A DNA stretch of 64,000 bases from Alphaproteobacteria bacterium. Lineage in GTDB: Bacteria > Pseudomonadota > Alphaproteobacteria > Rickettsiales > JADKJE01. Both the position numbers and the translations under genes were made by a program. Shown piece after piece: positions 47,015 to 56,160 of this stretch. The DNA lies in contig JADKJE010000001.1 of NCBI GenBank assembly GCA_016722515.1, positions 124,001 to 188,000 on the forward strand, in the 5' to 3' direction. The stretch's first letter is position 1. The number at the start of each line of letters is the position of its first letter. The notes under the pieces were generated by a model. That model was not told where the DNA came from and ran no database searches. It saw only the letters and a list, made by a program, of their open reading frames with translations.

Positions 47015-48847
47015 ATGAAACGCAGTCCATTTCTTAGTTTATCTAGAGATTACCTTATTTTTGCACTTGCAGTAGGTGTGCTACTTGTTATTACAGGAAT
47101 AACAACGGGTGTGGTTATTCAATATGCGAATAAAAATCAACTGTATCAACAATCGATCATCGAATCGAAAAACATCCATCAAAATTTAGCCAATATTTTT
47201 ACCAGTACCAATCTCATTATGTCGAATATGGGGCATCAAATCCAAAAGCATGGGACGATTGATTCGTCTTTTATCTATGAACTTTTTCAGCAAAATTCCC
47301 GCGACATCATTAGTGCAAAAGCCGCCTTCTCCTGGTCCCTTTTCGACTGGGTTGACACCCAGAACCGCCAGATTATAAATAGTAAAACTGGTATTACTAG
47401 CCATCCCAAAGATATGTCAATGCGTGAATACACCACCAAAAGCAGAGCCTTACCGTGGACGCTTCAATTTTCAAAACCAGCCATTGGGCATCCCAGCAAA
47501 CAATGGGTTATTCCTGCTGGTACCGGCATTACCGATTATGCAGGAAATTACCTCGGGGTTATCGTAGTGGGATTCAATATTGTGGACCTGGTTAATAGCA
47601 TTACCAGAAATCTTATTTATCCTAATATTAGGTATATCGTTATTGATAACCAGGGAAGAGTCGTACTTCAATCTTCCGATAATGCCTTTTCGCCAACCAC
47701 TAATTTTTTCAATTTTCTTAGCCCTACTTATTTCGCTAAACCCATGAAAATCCTTAATAAACCTCTCACTATTGCGGGGAACTCCTATCTCTATTATGAA
47801 AAAATGGAAAATTACCCATTCATTGTCTTAACTGGATTTAAGGAATCGTACTTATTAGAAACCTATACAGCACTTCTTCTTCCAAGGCTATTAGAGTTGC
47901 TGATCTGTGGCTTATTTATTCTGATTCTTCTTTTCCTTTTCTATCGTAAAATTGTGTCGCCTATCCTTATACTTGCCCAACGTGCAGATGCCCTATCTCG
48001 CGGCAAGACAGATATAGATATCCCACTGATCAAGACCCAAGAGATGTGGAGCTTAACCAAAGCACTTATACGCGTACGCTGGTATATAAAAACTGAACGC
48101 GCTTTAAGGTCACAACTTGAATTGACCAATCAAAAACTAAAACAAATATCTCTTGATAAATCGAATCTGGTCTCCCTTACTAGCCATGAACTTCGAGGGC
48201 CACTTACCGTCGTGGATGCGAATGCACAAATCATCAAGCAACAAATCTATGGTCCTGTCCCCCCCAAATATTTAGAATGTGTTGATGACATCCACGAAGC
48301 TTCACAAGAATTAACACAGTTTGTCGATGATTTACTGGACGAAATGAAAGCTGAAGCTGGATTCTACCCTATCGAAATTGGACGTGTGAATATCCACGCA
48401 ATCATACATAGAGCTATTAAACTTAATATTGGTAGAGCCCATCGTTCTCATATAACGTTCCATGAAGAGTTGGAAGATAATCTTCCTAGGATAGTTGGTG
48501 ATGCAAAGCGTATCAGGCAGGTTCTCAATAATCTGATCAGTAATGCTATAAAATATTCTCCTGAGTTTTCCACGGTTACCATCGGATGTCGATACCTCAA
48601 AAACGGGGAAATTGAAATGAGTGTGAGTGATCAAGGTTTTGGCATGACACCAGAAGATATCGAAATCGCTATATCTCCTTATGGTACTATCCAAAATCCA
48701 AACAGTTCGAAGGTCGAATCGACAGGACTTGGCTTACCCTTGTCTAAAATGATTATTGAGCAGCATGGCGCTGAATTTTTTATAGAAAGCACCAAATGGA
48801 AAGGAACCACTGTCCGAATTATTTTTCCTAAAGACAAAGTATTTTAA
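47015..48847 (+). CDS. Membrane sensor histidine kinase, orphan
   Basis: A 610-residue two-component kinase. TM1 (about residues 12-35), a large periplasmic sensor of dCache type (ends with WVIPAGTGITDYAGNYLGVI), TM2 (about 300-322), HAMP-like linker, H-box SLTSHELRGPL near 390, N-box NNLISNAIKY near 505, G1 DQGFGM near 540 and G2 GLGLPLS near 571. All catalytic boxes are present. I chose ATG 47015; the frame opens at TTG 46958, but there is no good ribosome site for either. No response regulator is adjacent, so its partner must be elsewhere. Confidence 0.9.
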   Translation: MKRSPFLSLSRDYLIFALAVGVLLVITGITTGVVIQYANKNQLYQQSIIESKNIHQNLANIFTSTNLIMSNMGHQIQKHGTIDSSFIYELFQQNSRDIISAKAAFSWSLFDWVDTQNRQIINSKTGITSHPKDMSMREYTTKSRALPWTLQFSKPAIGHPSKQWVIPAGTGITDYAGNYLGVIVVGFNIVDLVNSITRNLIYPNIRYIVIDNQGRVVLQSSDNAFSPTTNFFNFLSPTYFAKPMKILNKPLTIAGNSYLYYEKMENYPFIVLTGFKESYLLETYTALLLPRLLELLICGLFILILLFLFYRKIVSPILILAQRADALSRGKTDIDIPLIKTQEMWSLTKALIRVRWYIKTERALRSQLELTNQKLKQISLDKSNLVSLTSHELRGPLTVVDANAQIIKQQIYGPVPPKYLECVDDIHEASQELTQFVDDLLDEMKAEAGFYPIEIGRVNIHAIIHRAIKLNIGRAHRSHITFHEELEDNLPRIVGDAKRIRQVLNNLISNAIKYSPEFSTVTIGCRYLKNGEIEMSVSDQGFGMTPEDIEIAISPYGTIQNPNSSKVESTGLGLPLSKMIIEQHGAEFFIESTKWKGTTVRIIFPKDKVF

Positions 48848-49043
48848 TCCTAAAATAACCTATTCGGTGCTTATGCCTCTGGTAATAATTTTAACTGCTC
48901 TTTTTAGGTTATTATAACCTTCCCTATTTCTAATTTACCAAATATGCTGTGCCGCAAATACCGGAGATCTTTGTCGCGGACATCTCTCGCATTTCGTCTT
49001 GAAGCGAATCCATAATCGCTTCAATAGAAAGATAAAGTCGATT

Positions 49044-49111
49044 TCTCCTATCTTCGTCAATGGGACACCCGTAACAAGACTTTAGAGATCAATCAACTTT
49101 TTTGACCTGCA
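49044..49111 (-). repeat. Dispersed 68-bp repeat, copy B
   Basis: Reverse-complement match to 1838-1905 (59 of 68 identical). On the minus strand a 46-codon stop-to-stop frame passes through it (SCYGCPIDEDRRNRLYLSIE and on to a stop near 48938) without a convincing start; copy A keeps only its beginning. The gap 48848-49167 holds nothing else that I recognise. Confidence 0.7.
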
Positions 49112-49167
49112 GCCAGGTGGTTAAATATGGTTATATCTTTCCCTAATCATGGTAGCGTGAACGAGGC

Positions 49168-49565
49168 ATGAAAGATGGTTTTGAGAGCTCAATCGCTGAG
49201 TTTTGGTTTGTGAATCCTATCCTTATGGGTGATGACAGTCTTATCATCGCAGGACACAGCAGACTATCTGCTGCTCAGCGCCTTGGACTTAAAGAAGTTC
49301 CCGCCATTATTCTCACATCTCACTGAAAACCAACGTCGTGCATGCATCATCGCCGATAACACAAGAGTCGAGACATCGTACTTGATTGTTTCGCTGGATC
49401 AGGATCGCCCCTCATTGCAGCAGCAAAAACAGGACGCTCTGCACAACTCATGGAACTTGATCCAAAATACTGTGATGTGATCGTTCGCCGATGGCCGGAA
49501 TTCACGGGCAGAGATGTAATTCATGAAGAAGAAAAACTGACCTTCGCTAACACATACAAAAAATG
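49168..49565 (+). pseudogene. Remnant of a ParB-domain DNA methyltransferase
   Basis: Three frames carry pieces of one gene. From ATG 49168: a ParB-like domain (FVNPILMGDDSLIIAGHSRL, SAAQRLGLKEVPAII) ending at TGA 49324. Then in a second frame LTENQRRACIIADN. Then in a third frame the C-terminus of a DNA methylase (IVLDCFAGSGSPLIAAAKTG, MELDPKYCDVIVRRWPEFTG). The methylase middle is deleted. This architecture is common in phage and mobile DNA. Its 3' part (from 49408) is inside the large direct repeat and is duplicated at 52644. Non-functional. Confidence 0.8.
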
Positions 49566-50149
49566 CGCCAATCTCCCATTTAACTTTCGGTTGAAAATAA
49601 TCCCTTGTTTACAACTTTATACCATGGTATACAATTTCCCCTCTGTGGGAAATAGCCATTAATTCGCATTCGGTGTTTATGAGAAAATTGGGACAAGAAT
49701 TGCTAAGAAAATTACATCATTCTCTTGTATTGCTGCTGTCTGCGCTACTGGTTCTGCAGCCGATTTTAGCCCCCATCGTCTACGCACAAACGGTGATTAC
49801 GCCAGACACCGCCGCGCCCATAGCCAATCAACCCACGGTTGCAGAATCTCTTAATCACACACCCGTCGAAAACATTGCCACACCTAATGGAGGCGGAGTT
49901 TCTCACAATAAGCTTGGGGAACTACAAGTTGGTAACGAGGGGTTGATTGTTAATAATTCAGCCAGTTCAGGAATATCAACGATTGGTAGCATTGTGGTCG
50001 GCAATGGCAACCTTACTTCCGGTAATGAAGCACGCATTATTATTAATGAAGTAACCGGAACGAATCCATCTTCCTTGCAAGGCCCAACGGAAATCTTTGG
50101 CAGAGAAGCCGAGTATGTCGTGGCTAACCCCAACGGTATCAGCTGCAAT
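49408..50149 (+). repeat. Large direct repeat, copy 1 (742 bp)
   Basis: Nearly identical to 52644-53387. The few differences I see are mostly single bases plus small indels near 49476 and 49556. It carries the methylase 3' remnant, a promoter with a palindrome, and the complete signal peptide plus most of the TPS domain. It ends at codon NGISCN, where the two copies diverge into different CdiA-like bodies. Its size and identity would support recombination. Confidence 0.95.
49605..49633 (+). promoter_or_regulatory. Promoter with 14-bp palindrome before TPS gene 1
   Basis: TTGTTT (49605-49610) and TATACA (49628-49633) are 17 bases apart. The perfect palindrome TATACCATGGTATA (49618-49631) overlaps the spacer and -10, an ideal place for a repressor. 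The same arrangement is kept in the second copy. Confidence 0.6.
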
Positions 50150-50152
50150 TAA
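49679..50152 (+). CDS. TpsA/CdiA N-terminal secretion domain, truncated (module 1)
   Basis: A 157-codon frame that starts at ATG 49679 with a long type Vb signal peptide (cleavage after VYA). It contains the start of the filamentous-haemagglutinin TPS domain with both signature motifs: TNPSSL and NPNGISCN. It stops at TAA 50150 because the sequence jumps, within the NGISCN codons, to a distant part of a haemagglutinin rod in another frame. TPS proteins are exported by a TpsB/CdiB partner, absent here. As it stands only a short secreted fragment would be made. Confidence 0.85.
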   Translation: MRKLGQELLRKLHHSLVLLLSALLVLQPILAPIVYAQTVITPDTAAPIANQPTVAESLNHTPVENIATPNGGGVSHNKLGELQVGNEGLIVNNSASSGISTIGSIVVGNGNLTSGNEARIIINEVTGTNPSSLQGPTEIFGREAEYVVANPNGISCN

Positions 50153-52004
50153 CAGTTACGCCGAATCGCATAAGATGAACAGCATTGGCGTATCGGTTGG
50201 TATTCAAGAAGGCTTTATGGGTTTGATAGATTCGCTAAAGGGCATCTGCGATAAAGGTTCTGGCAGTTATGCTGGTATCCAAACGGCGGCGGATGCGTAT
50301 AAGTGAGCCTCGCAATTGACTTCGATCTATAATGCCAGCAGTGGTTTTACCGATCCTTCTAAATTACTGCCCAGCATTTCCCTTACCCTGGGAATATCCA
50401 CCAGTTCGTCTAAATATCAAACGAGCGGCAGCAATTATACGCAAACCAATATCACTGCCGGCCATGATTTTATCAGCCATAGCGGTAAGGACACCAACGT
50501 AAAGGGAGCTAATATCCTGGCGCAGAATGTGAACATGGATGTAGGGCAAAACCTTACCGTAAAATCGGTACAAGACACTCAGGAAACCAGCCAGAGCAGT
50601 CATAGCGGTGGGTTGAGTGTGGGTATTAGTTATGGCGTGACCGGTATGTCGGGAACGTTTGGTGCTAATGCCTCTGCCAGCAGTGGCGAGGGGCATCGCA
50701 CATGGACAGACCATGTCACTTCGATTATCGGTACCGATTCTGTTGCTATCAACACCGATGGTAAAACAACCCTCACCGGTGCGCTCATCGCCCAAGCTAC
50801 TCCCCAGGAAGACGGCACTTACATCGACGGAGGCAATCTCACCATCAACACCGGCTCACTGGCAGTGAGTGATTTGACCGATGAAGATATCTGGAATTCC
50901 AGCGGTGCTGGAATAGCGGTAGGTTTCGGCGGTCAAGTAGGGCAACCTGTGTTTGGTTCCGGCTCGAACCTCTCTTCTTCTTACACCCCATCACTGCAAA
51001 TTGCCCAAGACACCACCATCGGCGTAACCCACGCGACGATTGGCAGTGGCACGATTTACATCGGCAACCAAACAGCTAGCGATGTTCAACTAAAAGGCGT
51101 TAATCGTGATATCAACAAGACGCAGGAAATCCTGGTCGATGAGCATGACCATCTGGATATTGAAGTTCCGCTGGATGGGTGGAAAAATATTAAGGCAGCA
51201 GCAGAAGATATCAAAAATAAATTAGATAAAATATTCAGTGGCGATATAAACAATGACTATGAACAATATCTCCATGACCAAAAAGAAAAATATGCTGATG
51301 CCTATGGCGAAGATAATGCTGAAAAAGGGGTTGCTTTAGGTAACCAATTGATAGCCAGTGTTCAAAGTGGCGGCTGCCCTGTTGCCTTTAACCTAGAATC
51401 TTTTCATTTGAGGAACTTGTTTATTTCTGAAGCATATGCAGATGAGGCAGTTATGGCCTCACTCAGCCTATGCTTAGCAGGTATCGCAGCACCGGAAATT
51501 GTGGTTGCAATCGGAATTGGTGTTGCCTTGGGTGCTTTGGGTGCGGCTTTATGGAATGGACTTGACCGGGCTCAAAAAGCACTTCTCTATAAGTATGGTT
51601 ACGTGTATAAAGACGGTGAACTTAAAGATAAAACTGGAAAGGTGATTTTTTCAACTGGAGGGGCAACAGCGGCTGCTGGGTCACCTAAATGTGATCCAGA
51701 TGATTGTGATTTGAATGATCCTAAATACGATAAAGATGGTAATTTATTTGGATCCAACGGTCAAAAACTCGATGGTTCGAAATCATTTTACCTTAAAAGC
51801 GGAGAACGAATCGATATTGAAAATTTTGAGCCGGGAAAAAAACCTGGTCAAATACATACGGAATATGAAGGAACAAAATATATTTATAATATTAATACAG
51901 AAGAATGGGCATCACAAAGCGGAGATCTGCTAAATAAGACAACAACTAATATATTGAATAATTCAAACGCCCTTGCTAAAGCTTTAAAATATATGGGGTA
52001 TTAA
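50151..52004 (+). pseudogene. CdiA-like rod end plus C-terminal toxin A (module 1)
   Basis: One frame from the fusion junction to TAA 52004, interrupted only by an in-frame TGA at 50304. The part from 50316 is a 562-codon open stretch. It shows FHA-type repeats (SNYTQTNITAGHDFISHSGK, SVGISYGVTGMSGTFGANAS), a pretoxin, a hydrophobic helix around 51450-51555, and a polar tip (GERIDIENFEPGKKPGQIH). The tip, rich in Asp, Lys and Tyr and ending KALKYMGY, is the likely toxin. A GxxPGQIH motif is seen at the ends of some Rhs/CDI toxins, but I cannot name the family. The immunity gene starts on the next base. Confidence 0.75.
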
Positions 52005-52622
52005 ATGAAGCCTAATATTAATCTATATAAGAATGATAAATTTATTCATCTAATAAAAAAATGGGATGTTAGAGAGAACTTAGTCAAAGAAACCGTACTA
52101 TGCCCTAAACTTCAAAATCTATTAGATGAAGGATTCAATTACGAAGACGGAACTGTTACCTTCAAGAAGTTAAAAGATCATACCTTTAATAAAAAATATG
52201 ATACTGATAGGACTGAGTATGAAGCAAGAATAAATCGAATTGCTATACTAGATTATATTAACGGATATCGAATAGGACCTATCGACAATAAAACCATACT
52301 CATTGATCAATATTCTTTATGTCAGACAATGAAATTTTGTGTTGAGGTTATAAGATCCTTGAAAATTTTAGAAAATATAAATAAAGTTTTACTTTCGGTT
52401 GGAGTTGATGAAGGTGAAGATATATTCTCGGGTGAAGATGAGGATTCAGTGGTAATTCCTTCGTGTACATTTAGATTTTATCTAATGAGGGACACTGAAG
52501 TAGATTGCATAAGTTATTGGCGCATGGATGAATATATAGATGCAGCGATAGCCATTGTAATAAACAATATTATCGATGCGGATCCTATGTATTTTTTAGA
52601 AAAATTAGCAGAAAAAAAATAA
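52005..52622 (+). CDS. Putative immunity protein for toxin A
   Basis: A 205-residue cytosolic protein, acidic in its C-terminal half (GVDEGEDIFSGEDEDS), without signal peptide. ATG 52005 directly follows the toxin stop with no gap. It is markedly AT-rich compared with the haemagglutinin region. I recognise no domain. Position, strand, size, acidity and composition fit an immunity protein that neutralises the adjacent C-terminal toxin. Function is inferred from context only. Confidence 0.7.
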   Translation: MKPNINLYKNDKFIHLIKKWDVRENLVKETVLCPKLQNLLDEGFNYEDGTVTFKKLKDHTFNKKYDTDRTEYEARINRIAILDYINGYRIGPIDNKTILIDQYSLCQTMKFCVEVIRSLKILENINKVLLSVGVDEGEDIFSGEDEDSVVIPSCTFRFYLMRDTEVDCISYWRMDEYIDAAIAIVINNIIDADPMYFLEKLAEKK

Positions 52623-52643
52623 ACAATCCTGGGTTAATGCCCC

Positions 52644-53387
52644 CCCCTCATTGCAGCAGCAAAAACAGGACGCTCTGCACAACTCATGGAACTTGATCCA
52701 AAATACTGTGATGTGGATCGTTCGCCGATGGCCGGAATTCACGGGCAGAGATGTAATTCATGAAGAAGAAAAACTGACCTTCGCTAACTTACATACAAAA
52801 ATGCGCCAATCTCCCATTTAACTTTCGGTTGAAAATAATCCCTTGTTTCCAACTTTATACCATGGTATACAATTTCCCCTCTGTGGGAAATAGCCATTAA
52901 TTCGCATTCGGTGTTTATGAGAAAATTGGGTCAAGAATTGCTAAAAAAATTACATCATTCTCTTGTATTGCTGCTGTCTGCGCTACTGGTTCTGCAGCCG
53001 ATGTTAGCCCCCATCGTCTACGCACAAACGGTGATTACGCCAGACACCGCCGCGCCCATAGCCAATCAACCCACGGTTGCAGAATCTCTTAATCATACAC
53101 CCGTGGAAAATATTGCCACACCTAATGGAGGCGGAGTTTCTCACAATAAGCTTGGGGAACTACAAGTTGGTAACGAGGGGTTGATTGTTAATAATTCAGC
53201 CAGTTCAGGAATATCAACGATTGGTAGCATTGTGGTCGGCAATGGCAACCTTACTTCCGGTAATGAAGCACGCATTATTATTAATGAAGTAACCGGAACG
53301 AATCCATCTTCCTTGCAAGGCCCAACGGAAATCTTTGGCAGAGAAGCCGAGTATGTCGTGGCTAACCCCAACGGTATCAGCTGCAAT
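52644..53387 (+). repeat. Large direct repeat, copy 2 (744 bp)
   Basis: Second copy of 49408-50149, about 3.2 kb downstream in the same orientation. It begins in the last bases after the toxin A immunity gene (C-run at 52640-52647) and ends at NGISCN, beyond which this copy continues with authentic TPS sequence. The methylase remnant here has an extra G, so it is frame-broken. Confidence 0.95.
52843..52871 (+). promoter_or_regulatory. Promoter with 14-bp palindrome before TPS gene 2
   Basis: TTGTTT (52843-52848), 17-base spacer, TATACA (52866-52871), and the same TATACCATGGTATA palindrome at 52856-52869. Conserved with copy 1 although spacer bases differ slightly. Confidence 0.6.
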
Positions 53388-54755
53388 GGCTGTGGATTTT
53401 TCAACACGCCTAAAGTCACGTTAGCTACCAGAGTGCCCCATATGGATGGTGCGGGCAATATAGACCATATCACCGTTGATAAAGGCAACATCCTGATTGA
53501 AGGCAACGGCGTTGATGCCAGCCAGACCGACTCCTTTGATATCATCGCCCGTGCTACACAAATTCACGCAGCCATTTATGGCGGTAATACAGTGCGCGTC
53601 ACGACAGGGCGCAACCAAGTCAATTATCAAACGGGTGTAGCCACTCCACTTGCTGCCACACCGGAATCAGAGGTTAGCAAATCAATGCCACGTCGTTTGC
53701 GGTCCAATATGAAGGCCAGGAGGGAGAAAATCTCAGCCAATCCATTGACCGTCTCAAACAACAACCCGGCTTGCAGTGGCTGGGACAACTCCAACAACAA
53801 AATAATGTAGGCTGGGAAAGGGTCGATCCTGTGTATCAGGAATGGTACCACAAAACCACCGGCCTTTCAGCACCTGCTGCTGCCGTCATTGCCATTGCTG
53901 TAGCCGCAGCAACAGGTGGTATGAGCGCTCCCATAGTCGGTGCAGCAGAAGGATCGGCATCAGCCTTTATGGCCAATGCTGCGTTCAGTACATTGGTCAC
54001 ACAAGCAAGCATTGCGTTGATCAACAATCAAGGCAATATCCTGGGTGCACTGGAAGACATGACAAATTTGTGAGTGATAATACGCCTGGTTTTGTTAAGA
54101 AAGGGCTGGGTGCTGTCTCTGATTTTTATGCGGAGGGTGTTCAATCCGAAATCATGGGTGTTGATCTCGGCCTGCGCTTAACACTCGGCAATGAGCAAGT
54201 GGATGCATTCTATGACTCGATAGGTGCTCAAAAGGATGCAGCTGGGGCATGGTTGTATGACCAATTTACACCAGATCAACTCCACGCTATTGTTGGGTTT
54301 GGTTCTGTGTTTTTACCTGCACTTGCTCCAGAAAGATCAGTCGCAGGTGCAGCGGCAGCAACAGACAGTTTAGTATTGAAGTCCGAGATCGGTGCTGCGG
54401 TAAGTGGGTTTGCCGATAAAGCTGCGACGCTTGCAGCAAACAAAGCGAATGGTTCTGCATTTGAGGCGTCCATATATCAAGGAGCTAAAGAAGAAATGCC
54501 TAATGCTGTCCAACAAATAACAGTTCAAACTCCAGGAGGCTATAAAACAAGAATTGATATTATGGGTGTCAATTCCGAAGGAAATGTTGTATGTATAGAG
54601 TGTAAATCTTCATTAACAGCTCCTTTGACAGGAAACCAGAAATTAGCTTTTCCAGAAATTGAAAAATTGGGGGAGTTGTTCAAGGTAGTGGTAAAGAGCC
54701 ATTTACTGGTGGGTATGTTGTTCCGCCAACATCTGTACAAATTATTAGGCCTTAA
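52917..54755 (+). pseudogene. Mini-CdiA with PD-(D/E)XK-type toxin (module 2), frame-broken
   Basis: Starts at ATG 52917 with signal peptide and a full TPS domain to about 53650 (NPNGISCNGCGFFNTPKVTL). The rod is deleted and the frame runs into a haemagglutinin DUF637-type pretoxin (LKQQPGLQWLGQLQQQ, LSAPAAAVIAIAVAA), then DNTPGFVKKGLGAVSDFY, then a nuclease-like tip (RIDIMGVNSEGNVVCIECKS, GNQKLAFPEIEK). The D...ExK pattern suggests a restriction-endonuclease fold. Three frame breaks occur, at T3 53696-53698, T3 54067-54069 and G5 54669-54673. One added base in each gives one protein of about 613 residues ending VPPTSVQIIRP at 54755. Confidence 0.8.
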
Positions 54756-54781
54756 TTGTTAAATGTGGACCAAACAATTTT

Positions 54782-55111
54782 ATGTCAGTATCTGATATCA
54801 GAAAAATAGATATGATAGGAACAAGCCAAGAAAGTCAACGGGTTGTGTTGACAATTTCTGACCATTTAGAATGGGAAAACGACATTAATACTCATCTATT
54901 TATACTCCAAGAGAAAATTAATACATACTTGGGATTTATTGAAAGCAATGAAATATATAAAACTTTTCCAGATTCAATAAATAGAGATATTGAAATCAGG
55001 ATTTATTTTAAGTGTGCCCCCCCACCAAGTACATCTAATTTCTTTAGAAAAATAGAGGAAATTTTGAGTATCAAGAAAATATTTCTACAGATAATTGATG
55101 CCAAGATTTAA
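54782..55111 (+). CDS. DUF6572-type immunity protein
   Basis: A 109-residue soluble protein starting 27 bases after the module 2 toxin. The N-terminus (VVLTISDHLEWENDINTHLF, LQEKINTYLGFIESNEIY) matches the DUF6572 family as I remember it; these proteins often sit next to secreted polymorphic toxins. It is therefore the likely antidote to the nuclease-like toxin. Intact even though the toxin is frame-broken. AT-rich, no signal peptide. Confidence 0.75.
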   Translation: MSVSDIRKIDMIGTSQESQRVVLTISDHLEWENDINTHLFILQEKINTYLGFIESNEIYKTFPDSINRDIEIRIYFKCAPPPSTSNFFRKIEEILSIKKIFLQIIDAKI

Positions 55112-55167
55112 GTGTAACGTAGGCTACGACCTCTAAAATAGTAAGAATACGAGACAAACCACAGTGG

Positions 55168-55200
55168 TTGTTATGAGTGATTCTGGTAAGTTCATAACAA
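55168..55200. repeat. Inverted repeat between immunity gene and IS3 element
   Basis: TTGTTATGA (55168-55176) and TCATAACAA (55192-55200) are perfect 9-bp arms with a 15-base loop. It lies 10 bp left of the IS end. It may be a transcript-end hairpin of module 2; no T-run follows. Confidence 0.4.
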
Positions 55201-55236
55201 CGTATGGCAGTGACGTGCTCCCAATTGTTGTACCAG

Positions 55237-56127
55237 TTAGAAGTAGAGTCTTGAGTTCTTTATAACTGCTTTTGGTTTCGCGATCAACACCGCATTGGGT
55301 ATGCCCAATGCGGTGTTGATCGCGGCGAATTGTGCGGGTGTCTGGTAATCCAGGCTGGAATGGGGGCGCACATGGTTATAATCCTGCCTCCATTCTTCAA
55401 TAATTACCCGTGCCTCCCGCAAACTCGTGAACCAATGTTCATTTAAACATTCATCTCTGATCCTCCCATTTAAACTTTCTGTAAAACCATTCTCTGAAGG
55501 CTTTCCAGGACGGATATAGTGCCATTTGATCCCATGATGCTCTGCCCACATTAACACCGCTTTGCTGGTCAATTCTGTACCATTATCACTGATGATTGTC
55601 CCCGGCTTTCCATATCGCTTAATCAGAACGTCAAGTTCACGTACGACGCGGTGACCACCAATCGACAGGTCTGCAACGAGGTTAAGGCATTGGCGGCTAT
55701 AGTGATCCATAATCCCAAGGATACGGAATCTTCTGCCATCTGCTAAAGCATCACTCATAAAATCAAGTGACCACACTTCGTGCAATCGGCGAGAGCATGG
55801 CAAGGGAACGCGGCTTCCCAATGCGCGTTTCCTGCCCTTGCGACGTTTAACAGATAAATTTTCTTCTCGGTATAATCGGTAAACTTTCTTCAAATTGATA
55901 ACATAACCTTCTCGTTTCAATAAAATAGCCAAACGACGGTAACCAAAACGGCAACGCTCGTGCGCAAGTTTCTTTAGGACAGCACGCAGCTCACTATCAT
56001 CATGCTTCCGCTTATGACGGTGGGTGCTGCGAGCAAATCTAATAGCCTGCAAACGCGACGCTCTGATAAACCTTTCGTTTGGCAGATATCTTCTACCAAC
56101 AAACGCCGAGATGCAGGCTTTTACCAC
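55237..56127 (-). CDS. IS3 transposase orfB (DDE integrase domain)
   Basis: The integrase core is intact from about ARSTHRHKRK onward: HTH-like linker with RFGYRRLAILLKREGY, then the catalytic Asp (WSLDFMSDAL), Asp (IISDNGTEL) and Glu (NGFTESLNGRIRDE) and the usual HSSLDYQTPAQF end. The 5' part of this frame (56127 to about 56045) is not authentic. The true upstream sequence (GLSERRVCRLLD) is in another frame and joins if one base is added to the A3 at 56037-56039. The stop lies just outside the inner TIR block. Confidence 0.85.
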   Translation of the reverse strand: MVKACISAFVGRRYLPNERFIRASRLQAIRFARSTHRHKRKHDDSELRAVLKKLAHERCRFGYRRLAILLKREGYVINLKKVYRLYREENLSVKRRKGRKRALGSRVPLPCSRRLHEVWSLDFMSDALADGRRFRILGIMDHYSRQCLNLVADLSIGGHRVVRELDVLIKRYGKPGTIISDNGTELTSKAVLMWAEHHGIKWHYIRPGKPSENGFTESLNGRIRDECLNEHWFTSLREARVIIEEWRQDYNHVRPHSSLDYQTPAQFAAINTALGIPNAVLIAKPKAVIKNSRLYF

Positions 56128-56160
56128 TTTTTGACAGGGCTTCCTTCAATATCGCTTTGT

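Noticed and set aside
50304..50306. In-frame TGA in module 1 as a recoded tryptophan or selenocysteine codon
   Set aside because: TGA is used as a normal stop in other genes here (for example 9338 and 56872), and no recoding element is visible; a nonsense mutation is simpler.
53842..54061. N-terminal part of the long frame that begins at 53842
   Set aside because: Before about 54062 the authentic pretoxin is in a different frame; this stretch is Cys/Arg/Ser-rich noise.
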